From positions 226,308 to 290,307 of the forward strand of contig NZ_FYDL01000009.1 of NCBI RefSeq assembly GCF_900187505.1: a stretch of 64,000 bases of DNA. The letters are read 5' to 3'. The notes below the pieces were generated by a model. The model saw only the letters and a program-made list of their open reading frames with translations. It made no database searches and had not been told where the DNA came from. The stretch is from Pseudomonas sp. Irchel s3h17. Lineage in GTDB: Bacteria > Pseudomonadota > Gammaproteobacteria > Pseudomonadales > Pseudomonadaceae. Positions within the stretch are counted from its first letter, which is position 1, and each line of letters starts with the position of its first letter. Positions 27,001-34,824 of this stretch are shown in pieces. Made by a program: the position numbers and the translations under genes.

Positions 27001-27171
27001 GTTTGTCGGCTCAACAAACAGACCGTTGACTTCAATGCTGATGGGCGGCGACTCGCGGACCTGGTAGCTGGGTACGTTGCTGATCAGCCAGCTCTCGATG
27101 GTCATGACCCGGTCGGTCACGTGCCGCTCCAGAGGCTCGCCCTCCAGCTTGCTCGGGTACAGTTCGATCAC
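24091..27171 (-). CDS. Tail tip / host-specificity protein J-like
   Basis: A 1026-residue central tail-tip protein, the lambda J equivalent (about 1130 residues in lambda), which recognises the receptor. It has an N-terminal hydrophobic segment ([20 protein letters not shown]) typical of J-like proteins, then long fibronectin-like beta regions; [19 protein letters not shown] lies in the central phage-tail domain. It appears intact. The gene upstream of it (NlpC/P60) runs into it out of frame by 140 bp, which is unusual. Confidence 0.85.
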   Translation of the reverse strand: MIELYPSKLEGEPLERHVTDRVMTIESWLISNVPSYQVRESPPISIEVNGLFVEPTNWSKVEFAPSDLVRIYPEPKGTGLEVAAWAIVAAIVAAGVIMLTQKPLVSPSSTNNARGKGLELAKTTGNQVKLGDVIRECAGENEIFPDYLTPTRRYFGTDPKVQWVEMLLCIGVGEFEILPGQVRIGGTPIASLGNTASYTIYGPSESVAAEPARLWWHSSEEVGSTSTGSAGLTLTTTTNIEQQLAAPTVQFSEYVVSVPESAGWFPIGWSAGLIARVEVMYPYVFTAPADGSATVISGDYVPMINAFVGMKIEVTGANAGEYVVASYSPYVPGVPAVTGSASRVTGNVAPTRFDFDVTPLTFTVTRGSSTYTVALSTATTNLAGLVNAVNAQLTSTGLVASASSNFLRVAESASPYSGVALSLGGSTQPIFGSAPVFVTGVQTVAAADAISAKMTLAYDGGAPAIGLQTGTLWSCIGYRDLRYRIGAVAADAVVDVHGPSSITVIRLTDTGAEEASWIGFDDIESNTARVTLDGSTTEGDWAGPFAVCPKGEVVRRFEIDFFFPQGLVRYTEKNGNIRSHWAKVEVQYRDIATAGAWTSVSYTFNAMSPDQQGYTRSILAATYIRPEVRIRRIGEESPENFKFNRVQWYGLRGRIDKAPTRYEGCSVMALYVRGGDKLSAQSQSQVSVVGTRKLPVLIDGQWSAPVATRDIVPWVNYVMKSAGGTDSDLDLEEFARYGAIWSPRNDYFDYKVEDDSTVKECLNDALLAGFAEFTVERGRVTPVRDEPRAVFEQMYTPQSMTGPLRRNFTLPAPDDYDGVEVKYIDGVTRAEEIVDCSLPGDAKQTVQTITVKGVTSRDKAWRIGRRRRRAQVYQNKSYSWGTEYSALNSGYLSYCAVADDIPGYGQSAVLVGLTTGNGLVLLESSEPLTWKEGTSHVVGLRRPDGTVSGPWAAKRVDDFRLTIPALDFSPDLSWEIEPPHLLFGEATRWCYPVLITSIQPGDYSADVEAVNYDVRVYADDNNFAPT

Positions 27172-27544
27172 GGTGATAACTCACTGTCAGATATTGGTCT
27201 TGGAATTTGCGCAGCGGCTTGATCGTGGCGCCGGCTGGCTTCATTTCCATTCCATGAAGCCGACCATCCACCTCGACGATCACCGCGACGTGAATGCAGA
27301 TCAGCCCGCGCCACACGCATGCAATTGCCCCGGCTTCTGGTGCGCACCGCTCCATGCCGGCAGCACCTTCGTTCACCGCCTTGGTTAACACCTTGGGCAT
27401 GGTGTTGCGCACATAGCCCCAACTGGGGAGCAACGGCAGCCCATACACCTCATGCCGAACGAGTCGGGCCAGCCCCCAGCAGTCCAGCCGCGCAGGGCCG
27501 CGCCCGCCATCCTCATAGGAAGCGTTCAGGTATTTCTCGAACAT
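27032..27544 (-). CDS. NlpC/P60 phage tail assembly protein (K-like), C-terminus read into J
   Basis: The first ~125 residues are a NlpC/P60 cysteine peptidase: [17 protein letters not shown] (catalytic Cys22) and [17 protein letters not shown] (catalytic His). In tailed phages this protein acts at the tail tip on peptidoglycan. Residues about 126-170 are low-complexity Arg/Gly/Ala/Pro/His text from the first 140 bases of J in another frame. A stop near the J start has probably been lost by mutation or frameshift. Confidence 0.75.
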   Translation of the reverse strand: MFEKYLNASYEDGGRGPARLDCWGLARLVRHEVYGLPLLPSWGYVRNTMPKVLTKAVNEGAAGMERCAPEAGAIACVWRGLICIHVAVIVEVDGRLHGMEMKPAGATIKPLRKFQDQYLTVSYHRDRTVPEQAGGRASGAARDRPGHDHRELADQQRTQLPGPRVAAHQH

Positions 27545-28030
27545 TTAGATGTACCTAAGGCAAGGCGCGAAGGCCAAGGTGTATTTGCGACGGGGCCAGG
27601 CGAGATTGATCAGGTCGAAGTAACCGGCCTGCAGCTGCACCGTGGAACCTTCCATGGACCCACCAAGCACCGTCATGCGATAGGGGGCCTCGGCCGGCGC
27701 CGTCAGGTCGGTCGAAATAAAGATGCGAAACACCATCCCGATTTTCGCTCTGGCCTCCAGCGCCCGATCGATCAACTGCTGCGCCACGCCGGTGACGTTG
27801 TCGATCGCAAACGTCAGCGCCTGGCTGCCACTGTTGTCGCGTTTCGGTAACGCGACATCAATCCCTGCGGCGACGAACGTCCGGGTCAGGCCCGCCTCGG
27901 TCTTCGCCGTGATGTCGTCGAAGCCCTGACAGATGTAGAGCGGCGCCGCCCACGGCGTGCAGAACAATTCAAGCGTCGGAATGATCGCGGCCTTGCCGCC
28001 CGACGCGTACAGCGCTTCCAGTGCACTCAT
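27545..28030 (-). CDS. DUF1833-family phage tail protein
   Basis: A 161-residue protein of the DUF1833 tail family: early LYICQGFDDITAKTEAG and central SQALTFAIDNVTGVAQQLID. It normally lies between the tape-measure or minor tail genes and the NlpC/J block, as here. Its start overlaps the stop of the tape-measure remnant by 4 bp. Confidence 0.78.
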   Translation of the reverse strand: MSALEALYASGGKAAIIPTLELFCTPWAAPLYICQGFDDITAKTEAGLTRTFVAAGIDVALPKRDNSGSQALTFAIDNVTGVAQQLIDRALEARAKIGMVFRIFISTDLTAPAEAPYRMTVLGGSMEGSTVQLQAGYFDLINLAWPRRKYTLAFAPCLRYI

Positions 28031-28422
28031 CGGCCAACCCTCCTGCTGGCATAGGTTGATTCATAGGTCTTGGCGATCTTGCCCTGTCCGGTCCGGAATC
28101 CGGCCGAGACATGGTCATCAACCGCCGCGATGATCACTTTGAGCTGGTCGCCATCCATACGCGTGCTCACCTTGTCATTGCCGTAATTGAGGACCTGGAC
28201 ATTGAGTTGCGGCGACGGGCCCGCCGATGCCGAGCCCGAGTCAGCACCCGGGCCGGGCTGAGCTGACGTAGTACCGACGAATCCGGCGCGGCCGTTACTC
28301 ATGGCTTCGAGCGTGCCAACGCCAATGCGCGCAGTGGCCTCGGCATCAAATACGTACTCCCCGCGGTGAACAGGCCCGGCGATCTCATCCCGGCGCCCAT
28401 TGCCGGTGTAACCACCGTCCAT
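28027..28422 (-). pseudogene. Tape-measure protein, C-terminal remnant at a deletion junction
   Basis: About 130 residues remain: DGGYTGNGRRDEIAGPVHRG then EYVFDAEATARIGVGTLEAM, the conserved C-terminal motif of phage tape-measure proteins, followed by a tail ending in SRRVGR. The remaining hundreds of residues are gone. Upstream of codon 1 the same strand continues directly into a primase fragment in another frame. Confidence 0.85.
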
Positions 28423-28979
28423 ACCAGGCCAGCGCGCAGCTCGAACACCGTGAAGCGCTTGTACTCTTCAGCCTCCGCGCGCGCCGCAGCCTCCCCGTCC
28501 CCGTCGCCCTGCTCTTTCGCAGCCTTGGCTCTATCCATCAGGCCTTTGTGAATCGAACCGTCAGGGTCTTTTTCATTCGGCCAGGAAAGAGAGTGCCGAG
28601 TCAGCTCAATGCCTTCCGGCACTTTGAACATGACCCGGAAGCGCGCAGGGTTACCGACAATGGTCGGATACACCAACGCCATGGCATCCAGATCGACACC
28701 CAGCAGCTCATACAACACGTGCCGCGTCCACTGAACGTCGTCGACGTCCAGCGAACAGACACGGCTCGGCCCAAGAACGACTCCGAGGTTATGGTTGGGG
28801 TTCTGCTGCCAGAATGCTTCGGCGGCGGAAGCATCCGTGATGTAGCCGCCCGGCTTATTCCACCCCAGACCCTTAGGGGCTTTTTCTCCTGGCTCAATTG
28901 AGACCAGGGCGAGATCGAAGGTATTGATGTAACGCTTTGCCCAGTTGGCGATGGCTATTCCTTTGGCCGTTTCAGTCAT
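28299..28979 (-). pseudogene. Bifunctional DNA primase/polymerase, N-terminal remnant
   Basis: The first ~180 codons, from the ATG at 28979 (MTETAKGIAIANWAKR), are the N-terminal prim-pol domain: LALVSIEPGEKAPKGLGW, LGVVLGPSRVCSLDVDD with the catalytic acid pair, and FTVFELRAG near 28430. After that point the frame reads out-of-frame tape-measure sequence to a chance stop at 28299. The helicase or rest of the primase is lost. Confidence 0.85.
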
Positions 28980-29182
28980 CGCCGAGCCTCCCGCAACCCC
29001 TGACAGTGGACACAGGTTTCGCAACCCGCGATCGTCTGCTGTCGAAGCAACGGGATAGGGTCATCACAATCCTCGCAGAACTGCGCGCTGACGCGACTCG
29101 AAGGAACGCGGCGACTACGGTGAAGGGCAACGTCGAGCAGGTATTGCGCCTGGTCGTTGGCGCGATCGATTTCATCAGCCAT
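28976..29182 (-). CDS. TraR/DksA-type zinc finger protein
   Basis: A 68-residue protein with an N-terminal helix (MADEIDRANDQAQYLLD) and the four-Cys zinc finger FCEDCDDPIP ... CETCVHCQ. Small phage TraR/DksA homologues bind RNA polymerase through the secondary channel and alter promoter choice. The stop overlaps the primase start (ATGA), so the order is zinc finger then primase in one operon. The ATG at 29182 is preferred to a longer frame. Confidence 0.8.
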   Translation of the reverse strand: MADEIDRANDQAQYLLDVALHRSRRVPSSRVSAQFCEDCDDPIPLLRQQTIAGCETCVHCQGLREARR

Positions 29183-29663
29183 GGACACGGTCCTCCATCG
29201 ACTGACGAGCACCCGCCATGATGCCGAGGACTTCGCGGATCACGTCCATGCCCTGTTTTTCAAGAAGGAGGACTTCGTGAAGCTTCCACACTTTGTCGGC
29301 AGCACCATCGTGCATTGCTGCCACGAATTCACCGGTTTCGCCGAGCAACTTACCAACAGCCTTCAATGCATCACGGGTTGCTGGTACTGGGACCGGGCGA
29401 TACCAGACAGCGCCGGCCGGGCGCATCAGCGCATCTAGCAAGCGCGAATCGCCAGTAAGCCTAATCAACTCTTCAAGCTCATCAGGGTTCAACCAGCGGC
29501 GCTCTTCGTCGAGCTTGAGTTTCTTCTGGAGGGTGTCGTTGTCCAACACCATGGCAAAAGCAAGGGCGGTGATTCCGCCCTTGTAGTCACGACCAGCGCG
29601 ATAGATCGCCTGGCGCAGAGGAAGGACCGGACCAGCGTCCGGCAAAAGATCTGTGCGACTCAT
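29175..29663 (-). CDS. Phage CII-family regulatory protein
   Basis: A 162-residue protein matching the phage CII regulatory family of Pseudomonas-type phages (PF06892-like by eye): PLRQAIYRAGRDYKGGITALA, LDEERRWLNPDELEELIRLTG. In lambdoid-type phages this class influences the lysis-lysogeny choice. The ATG at 29663 (MSRTDLLPD) follows GGGGGATTTACGG; longer starts have no such site. It overlaps the DksA-like start by 8 bp. Confidence 0.75.
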   Translation of the reverse strand: MSRTDLLPDAGPVLPLRQAIYRAGRDYKGGITALAFAMVLDNDTLQKKLKLDEERRWLNPDELEELIRLTGDSRLLDALMRPAGAVWYRPVPVPATRDALKAVGKLLGETGEFVAAMHDGAADKVWKLHEVLLLEKQGMDVIREVLGIMAGARQSMEDRVHG

Positions 29664-29804
29664 AACCGTAAATCCCCCGTTTACGGTGTAGCCATAGTCC
29701 AGGGCAACCCCTATCCTACGACCACGACCGATGTACATGTGCTGTGTGTCGTCGTAGCTGAGCTGGGGGATCTTTGGTGAGAGGCCCCAGCTCGGCACCT
29801 TTTC

Positions 29805-30062
29805 TTATGCTGCGTGAAGCGACTGAACATCTTCTGGTAAACAGAACACATCCGGCCTTAACCGAATGCGGTCTATGCCAGTTAACAGTTCAACGCGAAG
29901 TACAAGCTCCGCTGGTACCTCGCCTTTCTTGAGCCAGTACGACACAAGCTGCTGAGACACTGGCTTTCCAGGCGCCGAGATGAGTCGAGCGAAAGCCGAC
30001 TGCCCTCCAGCCTTCTCAATAGCTTCAGCAAAGGCATTTCGCATGGATTCAGAATTGCTCAT
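29805..30062 (-). CDS. Cro/YdaS-type HTH repressor
   Basis: An 85-residue DNA-binding protein transcribed divergently from the CI gene. KAGGQSAFARLISAPGKPVS, then QQLVSYWLKKGEVPAEL, is a helix-turn-helix of the Cro/YdaS type. The ATG at 30062 has AAAGAGGCTGCT upstream. It probably binds the operators between it and CI to promote lytic transcription. Confidence 0.82.
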   Translation of the reverse strand: MSNSESMRNAFAEAIEKAGGQSAFARLISAPGKPVSQQLVSYWLKKGEVPAELVLRVELLTGIDRIRLRPDVFCLPEDVQSLHAA

Positions 30063-30092
30063 AGCAGCCTCTTTACGTCGTGACATACGGAA

Positions 30093-30159
30093 TTTACGTG
30101 TTTTTTTGTTAGATCTCAACGTGTTTTTACGTTTGAAAAGCTACAAATTTATTTGTAGC
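30093..30159. promoter_or_regulatory. Cro/CI operator region
   Basis: Three candidate sites lie between divergent cro and cI: TTTACGTGTTTTTTTGTTA (30093-30111), AACGTGTTTTTACGTT (30118-30133, inverted repeat AACGT/ACGTT) and GCTACAAATTTATTTGTAGC (30140-30159, perfect 8-bp inverted repeat, 8 bp before cI). The ACGTGTTTT word recurs at 31019-31035. Binding is inferred. Confidence 0.6.
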
Positions 30160-30167
30160 CTCGCGTA

Positions 30168-30938
30168 ATGATCGATCTCAATACATACCCAAGCCCTGTA
30201 GCCAAGATGTTCAAGGCCCGACGCCTTGAGCTCGGCATGACCCAGGACGAACTGGCAACCAAAGTCAGCCGCCTGCTGCCAGATGGCGAGCGCCTTTCTC
30301 AGCAGTCATATGCGGCTTTTGAGCGCGGAAAATCACAGACGTCCAAGTACTCGATACAAATTGCACGGGTTCTTGGCATAGAGCTGGATCGACTTACAAG
30401 TCGAGATGCCCCCCTTCACCAACCTTTGGAGTTCTCTGAAAAGGCGCTTGAAAGCCGCGCACTGCTTCTTGGCCCGATTGATGTCTGGGATGACGACACG
30501 CCGTTAGATGACGATGAGGTAGAAGTGCCATTGCTTAAGGAAGTAGAGCTTTCGGCAGGATCTGGAAGAGTTTCAATTCAGGCACACAGCAAAGCCAAAT
30601 TGCGATTTGGAAGCATCACACTTCGAAAAATGGGCGTCCAACCCGAAAATGCTGTGTGTGTTTCCATCTACGGAAACAGCATGGAGCCTGTACTCCCTCA
30701 CGGAAGCACCGCGGGAGTCGACAGAGGTAAAACGTCTATAAAAGATGGAGACATATACGCTCTCGACCATAACGGCCATTTGCGAGTGAAGCTTTTATAC
30801 CGTCTCCCCTCTGGCGGGATACGGCTTAGAAGCTTCAACAGGGATGAGCACCCGGACGAGGAATATACCCCAGAGCAGATTCAGCTCCAGGACATCAATG
30901 TCCTAGGTCGCGTCTTCTGGTATTCAGTTCTTCGATAG
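30168..30938 (+). CDS. CI-like phage repressor, S24 (LexA/UmuD) self-cleaving family
   Basis: A 256-residue repressor. The N-terminal HTH is in residues about 10-75 (ARRLELGMTQDELATKV, then LSQQSYAAFERGKSQTS). The S24 peptidase domain has the catalytic Ser171 in IYGNSMEPVL and Lys208 in HLRVKLLYRL. LSAGSG holds an Ala130-Gly131 bond, the usual RecA-stimulated cleavage site. It therefore should be inactivated by SOS, which fits the LexA-type boxes at the left end. A strong terminator follows. Confidence 0.9.
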   Translation: MIDLNTYPSPVAKMFKARRLELGMTQDELATKVSRLLPDGERLSQQSYAAFERGKSQTSKYSIQIARVLGIELDRLTSRDAPLHQPLEFSEKALESRALLLGPIDVWDDDTPLDDDEVEVPLLKEVELSAGSGRVSIQAHSKAKLRFGSITLRKMGVQPENAVCVSIYGNSMEPVLPHGSTAGVDRGKTSIKDGDIYALDHNGHLRVKLLYRLPSGGIRLRSFNRDEHPDEEYTPEQIQLQDINVLGRVFWYSVLR

Positions 30939-30948
30939 CGACCCTTAC

Positions 30949-30979
30949 AAAAAAAACCCGCCGCGAGCGGGTTTTTTGT
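30949..30979 (+). terminator. Intrinsic terminator after the CI gene
   Basis: The stem AACCCGC / GCGGGTT with a CGCGA loop is followed by TTTTGTT on the plus strand, 10 bp past the cI stop. A tract on the other side gives some bidirectional potential. Confidence 0.85.
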
Positions 30980-31018
30980 TGGCTACAAAAAAACAAAACA
31001 AAAAATACTGTTGTTAAA

Positions 31019-31035
31019 TACGTGTTTTCTTGTAA
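31019..31035. promoter_or_regulatory. Operator-like site upstream of the early operon
   Basis: TACGTGTTTTCTTGTAA resembles the two sites at 30093 and 30118. It lies about 35 bp upstream of the first gene of the rightward early operon (31070), so CI may repress the operon here. Inferred from the repeated word. Confidence 0.5.
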
Positions 31036-31069
31036 TCTTGGTTTGCACCTCTCACCAAGGGTTACAGCC

Positions 31070-31261
31070 ATGCAAACAACACAGCACAGCAACACACGCT
31101 GCACCGTTTATTTACACCCAGCAGCAGCAACCAACCGCGCAGCGGTAATCGCCATTCAGCAGGCTACTGGCCTGCTCGTCGTCACTAGCGTGCGTAGCAA
31201 CGCCGCAGCACAGCTCATCGCTATCGCCGTCACTTCCCCATGGGGAGGGGACGCAGCATGA
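31070..31261 (+). CDS. Small phage protein, first gene of the early operon
   Basis: A 63-residue protein, MQTTQHSNTRCTVYLHPAAA at the start, then Ala/Val/Ile-rich text (AVIAIQQATGLLVVTS). Function unknown. The ATG has AAGG about 10 bp upstream. Its stop overlaps the start of the kinase gene (ATGA at 31258-31261), which supports it as a real gene. Confidence 0.65.
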   Translation: MQTTQHSNTRCTVYLHPAAATNRAAVIAIQQATGLLVVTSVRSNAAAQLIAIAVTSPWGGDAA

Positions 31262-31830
31262 AGCAACTATTGATCGGCCTCGCCGGCCGCGCACGCACAG
31301 GCAAAACCACTGCTGCCAATCACCTGGCCAACGTACACGGCTTTCAGACCTATGCGTTCGCAGACCCACTGCGCGAAGGCCTGATGAACATCTTCAACCT
31401 AAGTCCTTGCGACTTCGATGATGATCGTAAAGAGCAGCCCATCGGCTGGCTCGGACGCTCCGCTCGCGAGTTGATGCAGTCCATGGGTACCGAATGGGGC
31501 CGCAACATGGTGCACCCGGAGCTATGGCTGTTATTGGCCGAACAGAATCTCGAATTCCTCGGCCAGGCCCAGGACACCGCAACTGGCTTTGTCATCAGTG
31601 ATCTGCGCTTTGAGAACGAAGCCGACTTTGTCCGCAAACGTGGCGGCATCGTGATTCATGTCCTTCGACCTGACGCAACAGAGGTCAATCCGCACGCAAG
31701 CGAAATGGGCATCGGCATTCAGGACAATGACCTGGTACTGCACAACGAGGGCGCGCTCGACGACCTTTTCGGACAGCTCGACGAGTTCTTCGACGCCCTG
31801 ACAGCTCGCCCTGACAACGCAGCAGCCTGA
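31258..31830 (+). CDS. Phage deoxynucleoside monophosphate kinase
   Basis: A 190-residue P-loop kinase of the dNMP kinase family. GLAGRARTGKTTAANHLA is the Walker A loop (about residues 7-24). RELMQSMGTEWGRNMVHPELW is the nucleotide/substrate segment, and VISDLRFENEADFVR fits the LID/Walker-B region. It would convert dNMPs to dNDPs for phage DNA synthesis. Its start overlaps the previous stop by four bases. Confidence 0.82.
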   Translation: MKQLLIGLAGRARTGKTTAANHLANVHGFQTYAFADPLREGLMNIFNLSPCDFDDDRKEQPIGWLGRSARELMQSMGTEWGRNMVHPELWLLLAEQNLEFLGQAQDTATGFVISDLRFENEADFVRKRGGIVIHVLRPDATEVNPHASEMGIGIQDNDLVLHNEGALDDLFGQLDEFFDALTARPDNAAA

Positions 31831-31838
31831 GGACCGCC

Positions 31839-32114
31839 ATGAATCGCACCCTGGACGAAACGGCAGCCGTACTCGGCCTTAAGCCCCGCGCCCTCCGCAC
31901 CAGGTTGCGGGAGCTGGGAGTCCTCACCAACAACGGCGAGCTCGCCAGCAAACACCGCGATCGCGGTTACCTGTTCTCCGACCCACGCAGCACCTGGGTC
32001 CCTGCTATCAACCAGCACCGCCACTACGCCGTGGTGATGGTGAAAGAAGCAGGCGTTGAGTGGGTCGCCAAGAAACTGAACATCACCATTACGCACAAGG
32101 ACGCCGCAGCATGA
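31839..32114 (+). CDS. Phage antirepressor KilAC-domain-like protein
   Basis: A 91-residue DNA-binding protein. LDETAAVLGLKPRALRTRLR then ELGVLTNNGE is the KilAC helix-turn-helix, and YAVVMVKEAGVEWVAKKLN completes the domain. Only the C-terminal half of typical antirepressors is present; short forms like this are common in phages. It overlaps the next start by ATGA. Confidence 0.72.
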   Translation: MNRTLDETAAVLGLKPRALRTRLRELGVLTNNGELASKHRDRGYLFSDPRSTWVPAINQHRHYAVVMVKEAGVEWVAKKLNITITHKDAAA

Positions 32115-32485
32115 GCCAGAACGCCATTACCCAAGCCATCGGCGCACTGAAGCTGGTCCCGATGTTCCTCAACCACCCGACCGTCATCAGCCGCGCCACG
32201 CTAATAGGCGCATCAGCCGAAGCCGTACAGCTGCTGGAATCGCTGCCTCCGGTCAGCGCCGAGCTGGCTGAGGTTTTCCGCTGCGTCGACGCAGTCATTG
32301 GTGAGGGGCAAATTGCCTACGTTACCCCGACCAAATCGCCTGAATATCCCTACGGTGCCGTCGTCGCTGACCTACACGGCAACGTCTGCGCGGCCGCCAT
32401 GGGCAAAAGTAAAGAAGGCCTCGCCGAATTAATCCGCCTTAAGTTGCTGCCCCCATCGGAGGGGTTCGGGGAGGACGCTGCATGA
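32111..32485 (+). CDS. Phage hypothetical protein
   Basis: A 124-residue protein, MSQNAITQAIGALKLVPMFL at the start, helical in the first half; the second half has AVVADLHGNVCAAAMGKSKE. No known domain recognised. It is bounded by ATGA overlaps with both neighbours, so it is a genuine member of the early operon. Confidence 0.65.
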   Translation: MSQNAITQAIGALKLVPMFLNHPTVISRATLIGASAEAVQLLESLPPVSAELAEVFRCVDAVIGEGQIAYVTPTKSPEYPYGAVVADLHGNVCAAAMGKSKEGLAELIRLKLLPPSEGFGEDAA

Positions 32486-32724
32486 GCAACACCCTCGACC
32501 AGCTTCGGCGCCAGTTCGCAACACCGTGCCCGACGCTGGCTGCAGTTCGCGAACATTATTTCTCACATATCCGTACCGATCGCCACTTGCTGACCGAGAT
32601 CAAGAAGGGCCGCATCAAGCTCACGGTCAAGCGCCTGCACGGCTCTACCCGGGCCAAGCCGGTGGTTTACCTGCATGACCTTGCCGACTACCTCGACGCC
32701 CAAGCGTTGACGGCAGCCGCCTGA
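32482..32724 (+). CDS. PrtN-like (pyocin activator) family protein
   Basis: An 80-residue protein of the pyocin activator PrtN family: LRRQFATPCPTLAAVREHYF, IKKGRIKLTVKRLHGSTRAK and VVYLHDLADYLDAQ. In P. aeruginosa PrtN activates pyocin genes after DNA damage. Here it sits in the early operon and may activate late or early phage genes; no pyocin locus is in the window. It overlaps its upstream neighbour by 4 bp. Confidence 0.75.
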   Translation: MSNTLDQLRRQFATPCPTLAAVREHYFSHIRTDRHLLTEIKKGRIKLTVKRLHGSTRAKPVVYLHDLADYLDAQALTAAA

Positions 32725-32783
32725 TTTACCGGTGCCCCCTGCCGTCCAGGGGGATACAACTCGCACTCAATAAGGCACAGCAC

Positions 32784-33134
32784 ATGAAACCAACGGACAC
32801 AGCCGAATTCATCGGCGAACTCAACGCGGGCGTCTTCGCGAACCAGATCGGTCACGCCCTTTCCGAAGTTGCATCAGGCGTTGTCGACAACGGCAAGGTC
32901 GGCTCCGTCACGCTGACCTTCACGCTTAAACAAATTGCCGACAGCCACCAGGTAACGGTCAACCACAAGCTTGCCTACAAGGTGCCAACCAAACGCGGCA
33001 GCCGCAGCGAAGACACAACCCTCGACACGCCGATGCATGTCAACGAGGGCGGACGCCTGACCTTGTTTGCCGAAGCTCCGCGCGCGGGCCAGCTGTTCAA
33101 CCGAGACGCCGCGCCGATTCACGCGAAGTCCTAA
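32784..33134 (+). CDS. Phage hypothetical protein, early operon
   Basis: A 116-residue protein, MKPTDTAEFIGELNAGVFANQ at its start (first 20 residues helical), then beta-type text (SVTLTFTLKQIADSHQVTV) and a basic stretch (KVPTKRGSRS). It resembles a small conserved protein that travels with DUF2303 genes in Pseudomonas phages (from memory), as it does here. Function unknown. Confidence 0.65.
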   Translation: MKPTDTAEFIGELNAGVFANQIGHALSEVASGVVDNGKVGSVTLTFTLKQIADSHQVTVNHKLAYKVPTKRGSRSEDTTLDTPMHVNEGGRLTLFAEAPRAGQLFNRDAAPIHAKS

Positions 33135-33174
33135 CCGCTCTATCCATGCCTCTCACCAAAAGGAAAACGATCCA

Positions 33175-33987
33175 ATGGAAGCCAAAGCAATTCAGTTGAT
33201 CCAAGACACAGCCGTACTGGCCTATGCCAAGCCGCTGAGCACCTTCACTCCGGCGCTGGTGCTGCCGTCTGATCAGAAGATCCACAGCATCGAGAAGTTT
33301 CAAGCCGCTCGCAGTCGCTTTCGGGGCGCGCTCACCACCCACTCATTGCTGGACTTCGGCAACTACGTGATGGAGCAAAGCGCCGATACCGTCGCATCTG
33401 GCTTTGTCGACGCAGAAGCCATGTCGTGCACCGTAATTTTCAACCTCGGCGACACCAAAGAACCAGGGCACGGCGACTTCACCGCCACCCTCAATCTAAG
33501 AAAAACTGCCGCCTTCCGAGCGCTCGAACGTGCTGCCACCATCCAATTCGCGCAGAAAGACCTGAGCGATTGGATTGAGGATTGGGCGTCGAACCTCCAA
33601 GCCCTTGGAGCGGACGATAGCCAAATCGATCTGCGCAAAGCCGCGAGCGCGATCCGCTCCATCAGCATCGAGCAAGCACGCAAGAGCGAACATGTCGTTG
33701 GCGACCTGAGCGCATCCCGTTCGGCGATGGACCAGATCGAAGCCAAATCCTCCGAAGGCCTGCCAGCCGAATTCCTATTCACCGTCGAGCCATACGAAGG
33801 GCTAAAGGTCCAGATCATCCGACTTCGTGTTGCTGTCCTCACCGGCGGTGACAAGCCACTGCTGCGCCTGCGATGGATTGGCGAAGAGCAGCTGCGCGAG
33901 GACCTCGCACAAGAATTCAAGGATGTCGTTCAGCAGGAAGTCGGCGGTGGGGCGAAGTTGACCATCGGCAGCTTCAACTTGGGCTAA
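33175..33987 (+). CDS. DUF2303 (YfdQ-like) phage protein
   Basis: A 270-residue protein of the YfdQ/DUF2303 family known in many phages, function unknown. Features include SIEKFQAARSRFRGALTTHS near residue 40, FNLGDTKEPGHGDFTATLNL in the middle, and a C-terminal acidic helix. The ATG at 33175 follows AAAGGAAAACGATCC. It lies 40 bp after the preceding early gene. Confidence 0.78.
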   Translation: MEAKAIQLIQDTAVLAYAKPLSTFTPALVLPSDQKIHSIEKFQAARSRFRGALTTHSLLDFGNYVMEQSADTVASGFVDAEAMSCTVIFNLGDTKEPGHGDFTATLNLRKTAAFRALERAATIQFAQKDLSDWIEDWASNLQALGADDSQIDLRKAASAIRSISIEQARKSEHVVGDLSASRSAMDQIEAKSSEGLPAEFLFTVEPYEGLKVQIIRLRVAVLTGGDKPLLRLRWIGEEQLREDLAQEFKDVVQQEVGGGAKLTIGSFNLG

Positions 33988-34061
33988 CCACCACTGCAAC
34001 GCCCCGCTGCCGGCCTCTCACCAATGATCCCGGCGGCGGGCTCTACCGATGAGCACAGCAC

Positions 34062-34442
34062 ATGCAATCACAACAATTAATCATCATCGCCGCCTGCTCA
34101 GCCGTTGGGCTGCTGCTGATGGCCTACTTTGTCCGCCAAGCAGTCCTGCGCGCCGTCGCGAAGGGTGTTGCGGCTCAATCCAAGTACCACCGGGAGCGCG
34201 TCGCCGCACTGACGAAGGACATCATCCGCCTCAGTCAAACACCCAAAGTCGAATCGATACTCACCCGGGCTGACTATCAAACGCTGCTGCAAGCGCACGC
34301 CACGCTGATTCTCGCCCAGATGACTTGGCGGGCAATGCCAGGCACGGAATCGACCCAATTGAAGGCGGAGAAGCAAGCACAGAGGCTCCTGGACTTAGCC
34401 AATCGCATCAGTACCACCGCAAAACCGGGATCCGCCGCATGA
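34062..34442 (+). CDS. Small phage membrane protein
   Basis: A 126-residue protein with one N-terminal membrane segment (LIIIAACSAVGLLLMAYFV) and a charged helical cytoplasmic or periplasmic part (KYHRERVAALTKDIIRLSQ). Function unknown. Its stop overlaps the next start (ATGA at 34439-34442). Confidence 0.6.
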   Translation: MQSQQLIIIAACSAVGLLLMAYFVRQAVLRAVAKGVAAQSKYHRERVAALTKDIIRLSQTPKVESILTRADYQTLLQAHATLILAQMTWRAMPGTESTQLKAEKQAQRLLDLANRISTTAKPGSAA

Positions 34443-34612
34443 ACACCCTTCGCCGAACAGTCCGAATCCGCCACGGGCAAATGCCCCCACTCGACTTACA
34501 AACCATCTGCGACAAATGCAACAGGTCACGGGCACACGGCAATCACGAACAATGCAGCAAGCAACGCCAAGCCGAGGGTATCGCCCGGCGTGCAGGGGAG
34601 AAACAACAATGA
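34439..34612 (+). CDS. Small Cys-containing phage protein
   Basis: A 57-residue basic protein (MNTLRRTVRIRHGQMPPLDL at the start) with ICDKCNRSRAHGNHEQC, a possible CxxC-x9-HxxC metal site. It is joined by ATGA overlaps to both neighbours, which is the main evidence that it is real. Function unknown. Confidence 0.6.
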   Translation: MNTLRRTVRIRHGQMPPLDLQTICDKCNRSRAHGNHEQCSKQRQAEGIARRAGEKQQ

Positions 34613-34824
34613 GCGCAGCAGAGAAACTCGACTTCCACATCACACCAGGTGCCTGGTTCCGCCAGGACCTGCTGTACCCGGTGTTCGGTCTGAGCACCGA
34701 AGCCGTCCGTAAGTACCGCACACGCGGCCTCTGGCTCGAAGGCAAACACTGGCGAAAGGATCCAGCCAACGTGATCGTCTACAACCGCACAGCAATTGAG
34801 CGCTGGATGGAAGGGAAACCATGA
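34609..34824 (+). CDS. Excisionase-like protein
   Basis: A 71-residue protein, MSAAEKLDFHITPGAWFRQD at the start, then VFGLSTEAVRKYRTRGLWL and WRKDPANVIVYNRTAIERW: a winged-helix excisionase-type domain. It would bind near attL/attR and favour excision. The ATG at 34609 follows GGGGAGAAACAACA. It ends in an ATGA overlap with the integrase start. Confidence 0.8.
   Translation: MSAAEKLDFHITPGAWFRQDLLYPVFGLSTEAVRKYRTRGLWLEGKHWRKDPANVIVYNRTAIERWMEGKP

Noticed and set aside
19791..29663. Functional tailocin (phage-tail bacteriocin) from the tail genes
   Set aside because: No tube, sheath, baseplate or complete tape-measure gene; only tip, fibre and lysis genes remain.
32482..32724. PrtN-like gene as a sign of a pyocin cluster
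   Set aside because: The gene sits in the phage early operon and no pyocin or S-type bacteriocin gene is present in the window.
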